Positions 1 to 8,604 are shown, counted from the stretch's first letter. The stretch is 64,000 nt of DNA from Psychrobacillus sp. FSL H8-0483 (GCF_038637725.1 NZ_CP152052.1:2463501-2527500); one strand, 5' to 3'. Program-made: numbers and translations. The notes: a model not told the origin generated them from the sequence alone.

Positions 1-77
1 AAGGGCATTAATCCTTCATGGATCGATGCCCCTATTAGTTTAAGTATAATGTTTCACAAACCTTCTTTTTCCACCAA

Positions 78-492
78 TTAACGATGCGATGGCCAAGATC
101 CTTGCATCTTCCTAATTTGAATAATTTGGCCCGTATGGTAAGCATCGTGAAGCATTATGTCTAAAAGCTTTTCTTCAAGAGAATTTTGTTGAAGTTCTTC
201 AATAGTTGTTTTACTTAGCACTTGTCTTAAACTGAGTTGTACCATTTCTCCAAGTTCAACGACTGCTATCCATTCTTTGTCGTCATTTAATTGTTTAGTA
301 AGGTAGAAGGTTTGATCACCATCGAGATTATTTGTCCATTCACGGCCTTCTAAATTTCCTACAAGTCTCTCTTTATAGTAAATCAGATGATTAACATTTT
401 CCCAAATTGTTTTGGTTGCCTCTCCTACTGGTCTCCACCTAGCCTGTTCAGGCTGTAGACATATGCATAAAATAGCGGATGAACCTTTCTCT
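78..492 (-). pseudogene. DinB-like protein, 5'-truncated remnant
   Basis: The minus strand reads continuously from a codon near 492 to TAA at 78. It gives a DinB/YfiT-type four-helix sequence with an early QARWRP segment and a late HDAYHTGQI segment, whose histidines are the usual metal ligands of this fold. A stop lies just upstream in frame and there is no ATG, GTG or TTG before the conserved part, so about the first 20 residues are missing. The hydrolase gene upstream ends only a few bases away, so the 5' end was probably lost by rearrangement. A rare start codon cannot be excluded. Confidence 0.6.
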
Positions 493-498
493 GTACAC

Positions 499-1485
499 TT
501 ACTTTACTTCTTTCATAAATACTCTAACGTTTTCAGCGATTTCATTGAATTTGGTATGGTGTAAATAATGTGATCCATCCATGGTTACTACTTTTCCATG
601 TACCGAGTCTTTGATCTGCCCTTCATGCAGAGGTATCCATCCTGCTACACCTTCATTATTCGCTTGCACAAAGAGAAGAAGCGGAAGATCTTTAGGGAAG
701 GTTAAACCTTGAGCCCCTTTAAAATTAGACGAAATATGGTCCATCTCATTCAAGGTAGTGTCATTATACATGTTTTTATTCGAAATCATTTTCATTTGCT
801 CTACGGTTTTTTCATCAAATGCCAGTCCAGCATAGGGGTCAGCACTTATTTTCATGGTCAATCTTAAGAGACCTGATTTTTTGAGAAATGCAAACGTTTT
901 TAATGGGAATTTGATATCCATACCCGGTTGTGTTGCAACACTGCTATCGATTCCGACAAATGCAGTCACTTCTTTTGGATATTTGTTCACATAATCAATT
1001 CCGTAAATGCCTGTAATGGAGTGGCCCATGAGCATGTATCTGTTAATATTAAGCTGCTGTAGAGCTTCATGAACTTCACTTACCATATTCTCCGTGGTTC
1101 GCTCTTTTTCAGTTTCGTCACTTAATCCATAACCGAAAGGCTCAACCGCAACAACTTTGTAAAATGGAGATAATTCATCGATGAGAAGCTTAAAATCAAG
1201 CCCTGGTGTAGCTGTTCCATAACCAGGCAAGAGCACGATCGTTTCCTCTCCCTCGCCTTGAATTAACACATTCATATTTTTCCCGTCTACAGATACGTGC
1301 TGACCGTAGGGCACTATTCGTTTTTGCTCCGAATGACTACTCATCACATTAGCGATATAAACAATACCTAGAAAAAGAACAATGGCTATAACGATTGCTC
1401 CTATGATTTTAAGTAAGATGTTTCGCACTTTCTTTATTTTCGTTCCACTACCCGTTTTCTTTTCCTCTTGTTGTGTCACTGTCAT
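499..1485 (-). CDS. Membrane-anchored alpha/beta hydrolase, paralog A
   Basis: This 328-residue protein has one N-terminal membrane segment (about residues 23-46) and then an alpha/beta hydrolase domain facing outward. The oxyanion-loop segment LLPGYG is near residue 87. The nucleophile elbow is GHSITG with Ser156, and a histidine-rich GSHYLHH segment lies near the C-terminus. The reading frame extends 46 codons further upstream, but the start at 1485 has AGGAGA just before it and matches the start of the paralog next door. It is a tandem duplicate of the 1645-2634 gene and shares its upstream direct repeat. The substrate is unknown; esterase or lipase activity is a family-level guess. Confidence 0.85.
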   Translation of the reverse strand: MTVTQQEEKKTGSGTKIKKVRNILLKIIGAIVIAIVLFLGIVYIANVMSSHSEQKRIVPYGQHVSVDGKNMNVLIQGEGEETIVLLPGYGTATPGLDFKLLIDELSPFYKVVAVEPFGYGLSDETEKERTTENMVSEVHEALQQLNINRYMLMGHSITGIYGIDYVNKYPKEVTAFVGIDSSVATQPGMDIKFPLKTFAFLKKSGLLRLTMKISADPYAGLAFDEKTVEQMKMISNKNMYNDTTLNEMDHISSNFKGAQGLTFPKDLPLLLFVQANNEGVAGWIPLHEGQIKDSVHGKVVTMDGSHYLHHTKFNEIAENVRVFMKEVK

Positions 1486-1572
1486 CTTCTCCTGTCCTGA
1501 TCTGTTTGTTTGGCTTCCTTCATGTGCCGCTAATGAAATCTTAACTAATGAAGATGTACTCCCCATGACGAC

Positions 1573-1592
1573 AATATGAACTGAATATGAAC
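1573..1592 (-). promoter_or_regulatory. Direct-repeat operator, copy A
   Basis: Read on the minus strand this is GTTCATATT-N2-GTTCATATT, two 9-bp direct repeats with an 11-bp period. It lies about 90 bases upstream of hydrolase A. The same element stands at the same distance before hydrolase B. Such helical-turn direct repeats are typical binding sites of OmpR/PhoB-type response regulators, and one is encoded at 4179-4853. The link to that regulator is inference. Confidence 0.55.
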
Positions 1593-1644
1593 AAGCAAAA
1601 AAATACTGCGGCATTATATGCATGGAATCTTACACATGATGAAT

Positions 1645-2634
1645 TCATTGGATTTCTTCCATAAACGACCTAAAGTTTTTAGCTATTTCTTTGGAATGTG
1701 AACGATATAAATAATGTCCTGCTTCCAGTAGTACCACTTTTCCATGTACAGAATCTTTTAATTGCTTTTTATGCTCGGGTATCCATCTATCCGTTGCTGG
1801 TTGATTCGCTTGGATAAAGAAAATAACAGGAAGATTTTTGGGGAATGTTGAATTTTCAGCCCTTTTAAAATTAGAATACATATTTTCAATTTCATTTAAT
1901 TGGTTGGGATTATACATGTTTTTGTGCATAAGAATTCTGATTTGTTCTATTGTTTGATCATCATAGGGTAGTTCAGCATATACGTCGGTATCCGGTTTCA
2001 TTAGTAATCTGGAGAAACCTGATTTTTTGAGTAGTTTAACAGTTTCTATTTCTGAAGATGAGAACCTCTTCTCGCTTAGCGTTGGAACGCTGCTATCGAG
2101 CCCGACAAATGCACTCACTTCATTTGGATACTTGTTCACATAATCGAGTCCGTAAATCCCTGAAATGGAGTGGCCCATTAGAATATAACGATCAATATGA
2201 AGGCCCTGTAAAGCTTCATGAATTTCACTCACAATATTCTCTGTGCTTCGTTCTTTTTCGGTTAGATCACTTAATCCATAACCAAAAGGTTCAACTACGA
2301 CGACTTTGTAAAATGGTGATAGCTCTTCTATTAGCGGCTTAAAATCAAGACCAGGTGCTGCCGTTCCATACCCTGGTAGTAGCACGACGGTTTCTTCGCC
2401 TTTTCCTTGAATGGTAACATTCATATTTTTCCCGTCTACAGATACGTGCTGACCATAGGACTCTATTCTTTTTTGCTCCGAATGATTACTGATCACATTA
2501 ACGGTATAAACAATGCCTAGAAAAATAACAATTGCTAGAACGATTGCTCCTATGATTTTAAGCAAAATGCTTCGTACTTTCTTTGATTTCGTTCCATTCT
2601 TCGTTTTCATTTCCTCTGTTTGCGTCACTCTCAT
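1645..2634 (-). CDS. Membrane-anchored alpha/beta hydrolase, paralog B
   Basis: This 329-residue protein has the same layout as paralog A: a basic N-terminus, one membrane helix, the LLPGYG segment, and GHSISG as nucleophile elbow. Identity to paralog A is high in the first half and lower in the cap region and C-terminus, so the copies have diverged. The start has AGGAGA before it. The gene follows the histidine kinase on the same strand, but a strong terminator and its own operator-bearing promoter region separate them. It is probably a target of the adjacent two-component system rather than part of its operon. Confidence 0.87.
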   Translation of the reverse strand: MRVTQTEEMKTKNGTKSKKVRSILLKIIGAIVLAIVIFLGIVYTVNVISNHSEQKRIESYGQHVSVDGKNMNVTIQGKGEETVVLLPGYGTAAPGLDFKPLIEELSPFYKVVVVEPFGYGLSDLTEKERSTENIVSEIHEALQGLHIDRYILMGHSISGIYGLDYVNKYPNEVSAFVGLDSSVPTLSEKRFSSSEIETVKLLKKSGFSRLLMKPDTDVYAELPYDDQTIEQIRILMHKNMYNPNQLNEIENMYSNFKRAENSTFPKNLPVIFFIQANQPATDRWIPEHKKQLKDSVHGKVVLLEAGHYLYRSHSKEIAKNFRSFMEEIQ

Positions 2635-2722
2635 CTTCTCCTGTCCTAATCTGCTTATTCAGCTACCTTAACGGTGCGACTAATGAAAGTTTAACCAACA
2701 AAGATGTACTCCCCATGACGAC

Positions 2723-2742
2723 AATATGAACTGAATATGAAC
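2723..2742 (-). promoter_or_regulatory. Direct-repeat operator, copy B
   Basis: This is identical to the element at 1573-1592, again GTTCATATT twice with an 11-bp period and about 90 bases before the start of hydrolase B. It lies directly downstream of the histidine-kinase terminator, where a promoter for hydrolase B is expected. A weak TACATC -10-like hexamer follows the second repeat by about one and a half helical turns. Confidence 0.55.
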
Positions 2743-2756
2743 TGTAAAAAAAAATA

Positions 2757-2796
2757 CTACGGCTCATATGCAAGGAAGCTTGCATATGAGCCGTAG
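2757..2796 (-). terminator. Terminator of the two-component operon
   Basis: A perfect 18-bp stem with a GAAG loop (arms 2757-2774 and 2779-2796) is followed on the minus strand by a run of T. It lies just after the histidine kinase stop. A degraded copy of its distal arm is also seen near 1602-1620, upstream of hydrolase A, so the hydrolase duplication carried part of this terminator along. Confidence 0.9.
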
Positions 2797-2814
2797 CATA
2801 GAGAATGAATCTAA

Positions 2815-4182
2815 CTAATCTGTTGGTGTAGTGATTGGCAAGGTGACAATGAAGGTCGTTCCTTTACCAGGTTCACTTTCCACTCGGATGTCACCTTGAT
2901 GAAGCGATATGATCTGTTTAACGATAGCGAGTCCCATACCACTACCGTCATACTTACGACTATGGGAACGATCGGCCTTAAAAAACCGCTCGAATATACG
3001 CTTCTGGTCCTCATGGTGAATACCAATGCCAGTGTCGGATATTCGGACTGTCGCGTTTCTGATATCTTGTTTGATGCTTACGTTAATCACGCCACCATCC
3101 TCGGAAAATTTGATGCTATTTCCGAGGATATTCGTCCATACCTGATTTAGCTGGTCATGTTCAGCCGTTACTTTTACTGTATCTAAATCAAGCTCGAAAT
3201 GTATGTTGCGAGCAGACCATTGCGGCTGAAGCGCAACGATTACCCGTCGGATTTGTTCGTCGAGGCTGAGCGTGATGAGCCGAAGTTGCTTTGACTGCGA
3301 TTCAAGCATACTCAGCTTTAGTAGGCTATCGCTCATTTTGGACATCCTTTTCGCTTCAGTGATGATAATATCAAGATAACGGCTTCGTTCGTAATCTGAG
3401 AGGTCAACTTGTTTAAGCGCTAGAGCATAACCGGATATCGAAGTGAGCGGAGACTGAACCTCGTGTGACACGTTCGTTACGAATTCCCTGCGCATCTGCT
3501 CAAGTTGCTGCAGATCGTGCATCATTTCTTCGAAGCTGCGAGCCAAAGTACCCAGCTCACTCGTTTGCTTAATATTCAACTTAACGTTAAAATCTCCAGA
3601 TGCTACCCGCTTGGTCGCTTTTGTCAGCTTTTTGATCGGTCTTACCAGGAATACAGAAGGAACTAAAATCAATAAGCTTCCTGCAATCAACGAACAGGTT
3701 GCAAAGATCAACGCCCACTTTATGACAAAAGAGGCCGAAGGAGGGGCGAGCGTTTCCAAAAACATCGCTTTCGTTCCCATTTCCGTTTTCAACGGCAACC
3801 CTAAGAGGACCTTAGCAATACCATTCGGAGTGTCTTGAACAACACCTCCATCTAATACTTTCTTTAGTTGCTCCATCGTGACAGGCGCAGGTTTGTGTCC
3901 GTGAAGTTTTCCATAAGACTGGAACTGACCCGTTGCTTCGTAAATTCGAATATAATAGGAATCGAGCTGCTTCATTTCACTTACGAACGAGTCCGCTTCA
4001 CTTAACGGAAGGGTCTTGTAAATCCGGTCTATGTCTTGACCAAAGTTACGTAAGTTGATTTGAGCATTTTCGTTCAATTTATCTTCGAATATCCAAGTTG
4101 ACACCAAAAATGAAATGATCGTGCCCCCGATGATGGAGACTAGAAATGTCAGGATAACACGTATATATAAGGATTTGATCAT
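2815..4182 (-). CDS. OmpR-class sensor histidine kinase
   Basis: This 455-residue membrane kinase has a transmembrane helix at about 9-30, an extracytoplasmic sensor region, a second helix at about 154-180, a HAMP linker, then the HisKA domain. The phospho-acceptor is His240 in VSHEVQSPL; this departs from the usual SHELRTPL. The ATPase domain has the N box around ILGNSIKF and the G2 box GSGMGLAIV. The start overlaps the regulator stop by 4 bases, so the two are translationally coupled. The signal is unknown. The neighbouring hydrolase genes with shared operators suggest an envelope or lipid-related response. Confidence 0.92.
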   Translation of the reverse strand: MIKSLYIRVILTFLVSIIGGTIISFLVSTWIFEDKLNENAQINLRNFGQDIDRIYKTLPLSEADSFVSEMKQLDSYYIRIYEATGQFQSYGKLHGHKPAPVTMEQLKKVLDGGVVQDTPNGIAKVLLGLPLKTEMGTKAMFLETLAPPSASFVIKWALIFATCSLIAGSLLILVPSVFLVRPIKKLTKATKRVASGDFNVKLNIKQTSELGTLARSFEEMMHDLQQLEQMRREFVTNVSHEVQSPLTSISGYALALKQVDLSDYERSRYLDIIITEAKRMSKMSDSLLKLSMLESQSKQLRLITLSLDEQIRRVIVALQPQWSARNIHFELDLDTVKVTAEHDQLNQVWTNILGNSIKFSEDGGVINVSIKQDIRNATVRISDTGIGIHHEDQKRIFERFFKADRSHSRKYDGSGMGLAIVKQIISLHQGDIRVESEPGKGTTFIVTLPITTPTD

Positions 4183-4853
4183 TCATCAACCTCAAGCCGA
4201 TACCCAAGCCCGCGCACCGTTTCGATCCGAAAATCGGGTGTCGTCGCGAACCGTTCACGCAGGCGTTTAATATGTACGTCTACCGTTCGATCATCTCCGG
4301 CGTAATCGATACCCCAAATCTGATCGATCAACTGCTCGCGCGTATAGACTTGTCCAGGTGTTCCTGCGAGCTTATACAGCAATTCAAACTCCTTTAGCGG
4401 CAACGTAAGCGACTCCGCCCCACTCATCACCTTATAGGTCTTTCGATCAAGGATGACATTCCCGAAATGGATCGTCTGCGTGGAGCCAATCTTGTATCGT
4501 TTGAGTAGTGCCCTAACACGAACCGTCAACTCTAACGGATCGAATGGCTTCGTTAAATAATCGTCCGTCCCAAGTTCGAAACCTTTTACTTTCTCCCATG
4601 TTTCTCCTCTCGCAGTCAGCATAAGTAAAGGAAGATCAGGATTGGCTCTTCGGAGCTCCTTGCATAACGTCCAACCATCCATAATCGGCATCATAATATC
4701 GAGCACGACAAGATCGACATGCGTTGAGGTGTAGACGACCAGTGCTTCCTTGCCGTCCGCGGCTTCGGCTGTTGCGAATCCGTCGTTGCGTAGAAATAAA
4801 CAGACGAGTTCGCGAATGTTCGCATCGTCGTCAGCAACCAGTATAGTAGGCAT
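4179..4853 (-). CDS. OmpR/PhoB-family response regulator
   Basis: This 224-residue regulator has an N-terminal receiver domain with the acidic triad ADDD and phospho-acceptor Asp52 in VLDIMMP, and a C-terminal winged helix with RTVDVHIKRLR and a VRGLGYRL end. The frame allows a start nine codons earlier (4880), but the ATG at 4853 has GAGGGAAC just upstream and leads directly into the receiver domain. A -10-like TATAAT lies at about 4900. The gene is co-transcribed with the downstream kinase. Confidence 0.92.
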   Translation of the reverse strand: MPTILVADDDANIRELVCLFLRNDGFATAEAADGKEALVVYTSTHVDLVVLDIMMPIMDGWTLCKELRRANPDLPLLMLTARGETWEKVKGFELGTDDYLTKPFDPLELTVRVRALLKRYKIGSTQTIHFGNVILDRKTYKVMSGAESLTLPLKEFELLYKLAGTPGQVYTREQLIDQIWGIDYAGDDRTVDVHIKRLRERFATTPDFRIETVRGLGYRLEVDE

Positions 4854-5034
4854 AAGTTCCCTCTTTTCCCTGTTTTCCATCGCATTATTTCAAGTAATCA
4901 TTATACTATAAATTAACACGTATGTTGATTAACCAAAGTTATACAGTTTCTTGATTTATCGACCTGTAGTGTTTCTTTCAAGCTAATTTGCCGCACAATC
5001 GACAGGGCATCACAAAGAAACAGGCGTGTGAAAC

Positions 5035-5271
5035 CTACAAATGACAAGCGTTTGTTTTGTTTTTCTTTTTCTTCTGGCCTTGTACATGAAGAAATTTCAG
5101 CAAAACATAGGCAATCATAGCTGCGAATAACTGCTTGAACAACGCATTGGATGTTGTGCCAAACAATACGCGAACGTTCAAATTCTGCTTAATCCAGCGA
5201 AAAAATGACTCAATGTCCCAGCGCGATTTGTACATAGCGGCGATTTCTTCTACTGTTACGTCCATAAACTG
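5035..5271 (-). pseudogene. IS4-family transposase, C-terminal remnant
   Basis: The fragment contains the IS4 signature Y-x2-R-x3-E-x6-K in YKSRWDIESFFRWIK and a hydrophobic C-terminal tail, but the rest of the transposase is absent. It is joined in frame to a GNAT fragment, giving a chimeric open frame of 118 residues that is surely not a functional protein. No complete terminal repeats were identified. Confidence 0.8.
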
Positions 5272-5280
5272 GTTACAACA

Positions 5281-5415
5281 CCCGATTCCTTCGGACTGAT
5301 AGCTTGGTAGAACACATATTCCACAAACTACTCCAGTAATTACACCATCTGAAATAACACGTCCCATACCCACTAATTGTTTTTCATCCAATGCGTAAAT
5401 GGCGTACCAACTTTG
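5281..5415 (-). pseudogene. GNAT acetyltransferase, internal remnant
   Basis: Read on the minus strand this gives WYAIYALDEKQLVGMGRV and then a VLPSYQSEGIG segment. This is the central part of a GNAT acetyltransferase up to the acetyl-CoA loop. An in-frame stop precedes it, and the IS4 remnant replaces everything after the acetyl-CoA loop. The gene was therefore truncated at both ends, by module DNA on one side and an insertion sequence on the other. Confidence 0.65.
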
Positions 5416-5423
5416 ATTGCTTA

Positions 5424-5541
5424 TTCAACTTATCTGCTGTGTTAGTTTAAGTGTAGCATTTCACAATGGATAGCCGAAATCTACGTGATATTTTGGACGT
5501 AAAAATAGACCATCGAAAAATGATGGTCTTGTTTAACTAAA
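5424..5541. repeat. Cassette-type module 1, proximal part
   Basis: A dyad with TTATTCAAC...GTTAGTTTAA arms is followed by a spacer with an intrinsic-terminator hairpin (AGACCATC paired with GATGGTCT and a T run on the minus strand). It then reaches the first arm of the second dyad, GTTTAACTAAA. The IS110 element begins at the next base. The rest of this dyad (GCACCCGTTAG) continues at 7114 on the other side of the element. Confidence 0.7.
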
Positions 5542-5667
5542 CCAGCTAATAGGATGTCAATATTTTTCTCTAAAATTCTAATTAACCTTATGTTATACTA
5601 TTTTGAGCATGACAAATAGCCCTCCAAAAACCTGGAAGGTTTTCTCTTTATTACTTATAACCGTTAA

Positions 5668-6870
5668 TTACGCTATATCCAGGAAAGCTTCTTTTCTATT
5701 TAATAAAGCATAAATCCAATGAAGCAGTTTGTTAATGCAGGCTACTATCGCTACTTTGGCAGGCTTACCTTCTGATTTCTTTTTATCATAGAATTCTTTT
5801 AGCTTTTTGTTTCTTGAACTTCTGATACCGCACAATACGGCAAGATACAAAGCATGGCGTAATCTACTTGAACCTCGTTTAGTAATACGATTGGTTGTGG
5901 CAGTAAACTTTCCTGATGAGTGAACACTGGGATCTACTCCTGCAAAGGCAACTAGTTTTTTCGGATGACTAAACCGATCGATTTCACCAACCTCAGAGAT
6001 TATCGTGGCAGCGATTTTTTCTCCGATTCCTGGAATCGATTGGACAATCTTGTAGTCTTCCAATTCATTTGCCAAGGTCACTATACGAATTTCCAACTCT
6101 GAAAGGTGTCCTTGGTACTGAAATAGCATTTCAATATACATTTGAAGATTGATTAAGTGACTATGATACACCACTTTTTGAAATGGATTTCGAGACGCGG
6201 AATCCATTAACTTTTTTGCCTTATCCAACGCCCATTGACTAGATCGTCTTGGACAAAACTCCATAACACACTCCGCTAGCTTACTTTCCCCAGCCGCTAT
6301 TACATCTTCTGAAGTAGGATATTTCTTTAACATCAATAAAGAAACCTTCGAATAAAGATCACCAAAAACCTTACGGTATTCAGGAAACACTTGATCTAAA
6401 ATAGTGTGAAACTGCAGCTTAGCCTCCACATACATATTCGTCACAATCTCCTGTTGTCTTGAAAGATTTCTAAGATTTAATAGTTGAATTCCTCTGTTTT
6501 TATGAGGTTCAAAATCTTCTTTGTAATAAAGCACACACAACTGATACGCATCAATTGCATCTGTTTTTACCTTTCGTAAACTGGATCTCTTAGCCTGATA
6601 AGAAATAATAGGATTAAGCAAGATATACAAAACCTCGTGCTCCTCCAAGTATTGAATAACAGGAGAATGATAATGACCTGTAGATTCTAAAATGACCATA
6701 GGCATTTGCCCAGTCATCAATTCAATCTCATTTAAAAAGCTTATAAAACGGTCTAACTCCTCTCTTGTATGCTTCATCGAAAAACTCTTTCCAAACGGCT
6801 TCGATTTATCTAAAAATGCCTGAACTTGGCTCTCTCCTTTTGCCACATCCAGACCAACTACTGGATTCAT
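5668..6870 (-). CDS. IS110-family transposase (DEDD recombinase), copy 1
   Basis: This 400-residue recombinase has an N-terminal RuvC-like DEDD domain: Asp in VGLDVAKGE, Glu in ILESTGHYH, and the pair in KTDAIDAYQL. A C-terminal Tnp domain follows, with SIPGIGEKIAATIISEVG and the catalytic-serine region HSSGKFTATTNRITKRGSS. AGGAGGAAGC precedes the start. The protein is identical to that of copy 2, so at least one copy moved very recently. IS110 enzymes are guided by a bridge RNA from the element's noncoding end. Confidence 0.95.
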   Translation of the reverse strand: MNPVVGLDVAKGESQVQAFLDKSKPFGKSFSMKHTREELDRFISFLNEIELMTGQMPMVILESTGHYHSPVIQYLEEHEVLYILLNPIISYQAKRSSLRKVKTDAIDAYQLCVLYYKEDFEPHKNRGIQLLNLRNLSRQQEIVTNMYVEAKLQFHTILDQVFPEYRKVFGDLYSKVSLLMLKKYPTSEDVIAAGESKLAECVMEFCPRRSSQWALDKAKKLMDSASRNPFQKVVYHSHLINLQMYIEMLFQYQGHLSELEIRIVTLANELEDYKIVQSIPGIGEKIAATIISEVGEIDRFSHPKKLVAFAGVDPSVHSSGKFTATTNRITKRGSSRLRHALYLAVLCGIRSSRNKKLKEFYDKKKSEGKPAKVAIVACINKLLHWIYALLNRKEAFLDIA

Positions 6871-6879
6871 TTTGCTTCC

Positions 6880-7060
6880 TCCTCTGACTCACTCACCAGT
6901 ACCCCTATTCCTCCATGTAGTATCATAGCTTCGCTTGTTATACGAGATCTACGTCCCAACCAGCCTCAAACATGTTTCTACAAGTAGGGGGTGGACAGTT
7001 TAATTCACGGGATCATTGTCCCACGCACCCGTACGTCCTACCCTGGCTACTGATATATTA
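6880..7060 (-). ncRNA. Candidate bridge RNA of IS110 copy 1
   Basis: The noncoding 5' part contains a hairpin (GGGA TCATTG TCCC, about 7007-7022) flanked by ACGCACCCGT. The 8 bases GCACCCGT at 7025-7032 equal the flanking target half at 7116-7123. Nearer the gene, AACCAGC (6958-6964) equals the element's 3' junction (5540-5546). GTATCAT (6920-6926) can pair, with one wobble, to the 5' end of the element (7105-7111). These are the positions expected for target and donor guides of a bridge RNA. The exact RNA ends are not known. Confidence 0.6.
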
Positions 7061-7113
7061 AATTCTATAAAAATAAGGTCAACCAGTAAAAACTGGTTAA
7101 CCTTATAATACGA

Positions 7114-7130
7114 AAGCACCCGTTAGTCAA
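7114..7130. repeat. Cassette-type module 1, distal half-dyad
   Basis: AAGCACCCGTTAGTCAAAT continues the dyad interrupted by the IS110 element. It lies just downstream of the stop of the next minus-strand gene, as in the other modules. Confidence 0.65.
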
Positions 7131-7149
7131 ATAAACAACTTCTCTTTTA

Positions 7150-7377
7150 TTACTGAATATCATCTGAACCAAGTGCATTCTCCTCATTTATGACTATACT
7201 ATAAGAAATATTAAGTTTATCCCAAACCCAAGCATGAAAAATTCTTTCCATTTCTATTATTAATGCTTTATCATCCATATCATCGTCAATACCTAATTTT
7301 TCAAAAGTGAATGCTTCTTTTGCCTCTGTTCCTTCATAATTTGTACTACTAAAAGAAAAATTGACTGTTTTCCCCAT
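7150..7377 (-). CDS. Small acidic protein of unknown function
   Basis: This 75-residue soluble acidic protein has no membrane segment. AGGGGGATATACAA precedes the ATG. I do not recognise the family. It is the last gene of the cassette-like array before the module split by IS110 copy 1, and has a dyad on both sides. Confidence 0.65.
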   Translation of the reverse strand: MGKTVNFSFSSTNYEGTEAKEAFTFEKLGIDDDMDDKALIIEMERIFHAWVWDKLNISYSIVINEENALGSDDIQ

Positions 7378-7445
7378 TTGTATATCCCCCTATTATTAAG
7401 TCTGCTGTAATCGACTCTAATAAACAGTTTATATTATTCCCTCTT

Positions 7446-7474
7446 GTTCAACTAAACTGCTGCGTTAGTTGAAC
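7446..7474. repeat. Cassette-type module 2, single dyad
   Basis: The arms GTTCAACTAA and GTTAGTTGAAC surround a CTGCTGC-like loop. Unlike most modules this copy has only the first dyad, and runs almost straight into the stop of the next gene at 7489. Confidence 0.7.
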
Positions 7475-7488
7475 AGGCGTAAATGGAA

Positions 7489-7884
7489 TTATTCTATTAT
7501 ATATTTATCAATTTCACTAAAAGGATAGTAATGTTTTAATTCAGATTTATTTATATTAAGCTTTATCGCCTCATTAGTGAGAATATACTCCATTTGGTTA
7601 ACCCCATCATGTGCATAATAGATATGTTTTTCATAAGGTTCATCTTCAAAAACTACAACTGCATAATATGGAGGCAATTTTACTCCATATATTCCTTCAA
7701 CAGATTTTATCTCTTTCTTTTCATATCCCTTTTCATCCACAAGATAACTAGTCACTCTCTTTTCATATTCAGTTTTTGTGTTTTCTATTTTCAGATGTAT
7801 TAAGAAAATCCCACAAATAAGCACAAGAAACATGAGTAAAATTATTATTACTTTCTTACTCAAAATATCACCGTTTTTAAACAT
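7489..7884 (-). CDS. DUF3139-like membrane-anchored protein
   Basis: This 131-residue protein has one N-terminal membrane helix (about 10-28) and a small extracytoplasmic domain. The pattern YLVDEKGYEKKEIKSVEG followed by VVVFEDEP resembles the DUF3139 family, common in Bacillales and of unknown function. AAGGGGTG lies upstream of the ATG. It stands alone between two modules. Confidence 0.65.
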   Translation of the reverse strand: MFKNGDILSKKVIIILLMFLVLICGIFLIHLKIENTKTEYEKRVTSYLVDEKGYEKKEIKSVEGIYGVKLPPYYAVVVFEDEPYEKHIYYAHDGVNQMEYILTNEAIKLNINKSELKHYYPFSEIDKYIIE

Positions 7885-7935
7885 AAAAACACCCCTTGTC
7901 TTGTACCATTCTTCATTACACTCATTACTTCCTTC

Positions 7936-8018
7936 TTCTTCAACTAACTTGCTTCGTTAGTTCAATAAGAAAAAAGCTTCACTCCTTCTTGAAGTAAAGC
8001 ACCACGTTAGCTTAACAA
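7936..8018. repeat. Cassette-type module 3
   Basis: Dyad 1 has the loop TTGCTTC between TTCAACTAAC and GTTAGTTCAA. The spacer reads as a terminator hairpin on the minus strand (GCTTTACT paired with AGTGAAGC, then T6). Dyad 2 contains TAAAGCACCACGTTAG. It lies between the PlsY gene and the DUF3139-like gene. Confidence 0.75.
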
Positions 8019-8025
8019 GTAAACA

Positions 8026-8604
8026 CTAATTTTCAACTATTTTGTTCTCTGTTCCATTTACAATTCTCTTTATATTTTGTCGATGTAGAATGATTATTGA
8101 TACGCTTATTAGTAGAGAAAGTGCTATGATAACTTTATCTTCAAATATAAGACTGTAAATGAATAATGCTATACTAGCCAACATTGAACTTAGTGATACA
8201 TACTTAGTAAATAGCAAAGTTAACACAAACGCAACAAAACCAACAAAAACACCCAAAGGAGTCAAAAACAAGAAAACTCCAGTTGCTGTCGCAACAGCCT
8301 TTCCACCTTTAAAACTAGCAAAAACAGAAAATATGTGCCCTAATATGGCTAATAAACCACATACAATAGGGTTAACTGTAGAACCAAGTATTAGGGGAAG
8401 TAAACAAGCAAATGTACCTTTTAATATATCAGCAATTGCAACAATTACTCCTGCTTTTATGCCTAAAACTCTATAAGCATTAGTTGCACCAAGATTACCA
8501 CTACCGTAATCACGAATATCTTTCTTATAAAATATTTTACCGATTACTAAAGCAAATGAGATTGAGCCAATTAAATAACTTAGAATCAAAGTTAAAATGT
8601 TCAA
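8026..8604 (-). CDS. plsY: Glycerol-3-phosphate acyltransferase (PlsY family)
   Basis: This 192-residue integral membrane acyltransferase has several membrane helices. It has the PlsY signatures GSGNLGATN (residues 34-42) and FKGGKAVATATG (substrate loops facing the cytoplasm). PlsY transfers acyl from acyl-phosphate to glycerol-3-phosphate at the start of phospholipid synthesis. The start is TTG with AAGGAG before it. As it lies in a cassette-like array, it is likely an accessory paralog and not the housekeeping copy; this is inference. Confidence 0.92.
   Translation of the reverse strand: MNILTLILSYLIGSISFALVIGKIFYKKDIRDYGSGNLGATNAYRVLGIKAGVIVAIADILKGTFACLLPLILGSTVNPIVCGLLAILGHIFSVFASFKGGKAVATATGVFLFLTPLGVFVGFVAFVLTLLFTKYVSLSSMLASIALFIYSLIFEDKVIIALSLLISVSIIILHRQNIKRIVNGTENKIVEN

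Larger units (their letters stand above)
5542..7113 (-). mobile_element. IS110-family element, copy 1
   Basis: The element is 1572 bp, with boundaries set by comparison with the copy at 10006-11577. The transposase is at 5668-6870 and a long noncoding 5' part lies on the right. There are no terminal inverted repeats and no clear target duplication, as usual for IS110. A 12-bp-stem hairpin (around 7072-7104) sits next to the 5' end. Insertion split the second dyad of a cassette-type module between TAAA and GCACCCGTTAG. Confidence 0.9.

Noticed and set aside
1382..1579. Plus-strand open frame opposite the hydrolase gene
   Set aside because: It is the shadow of the hydrolase N-terminal membrane segment on the other strand.
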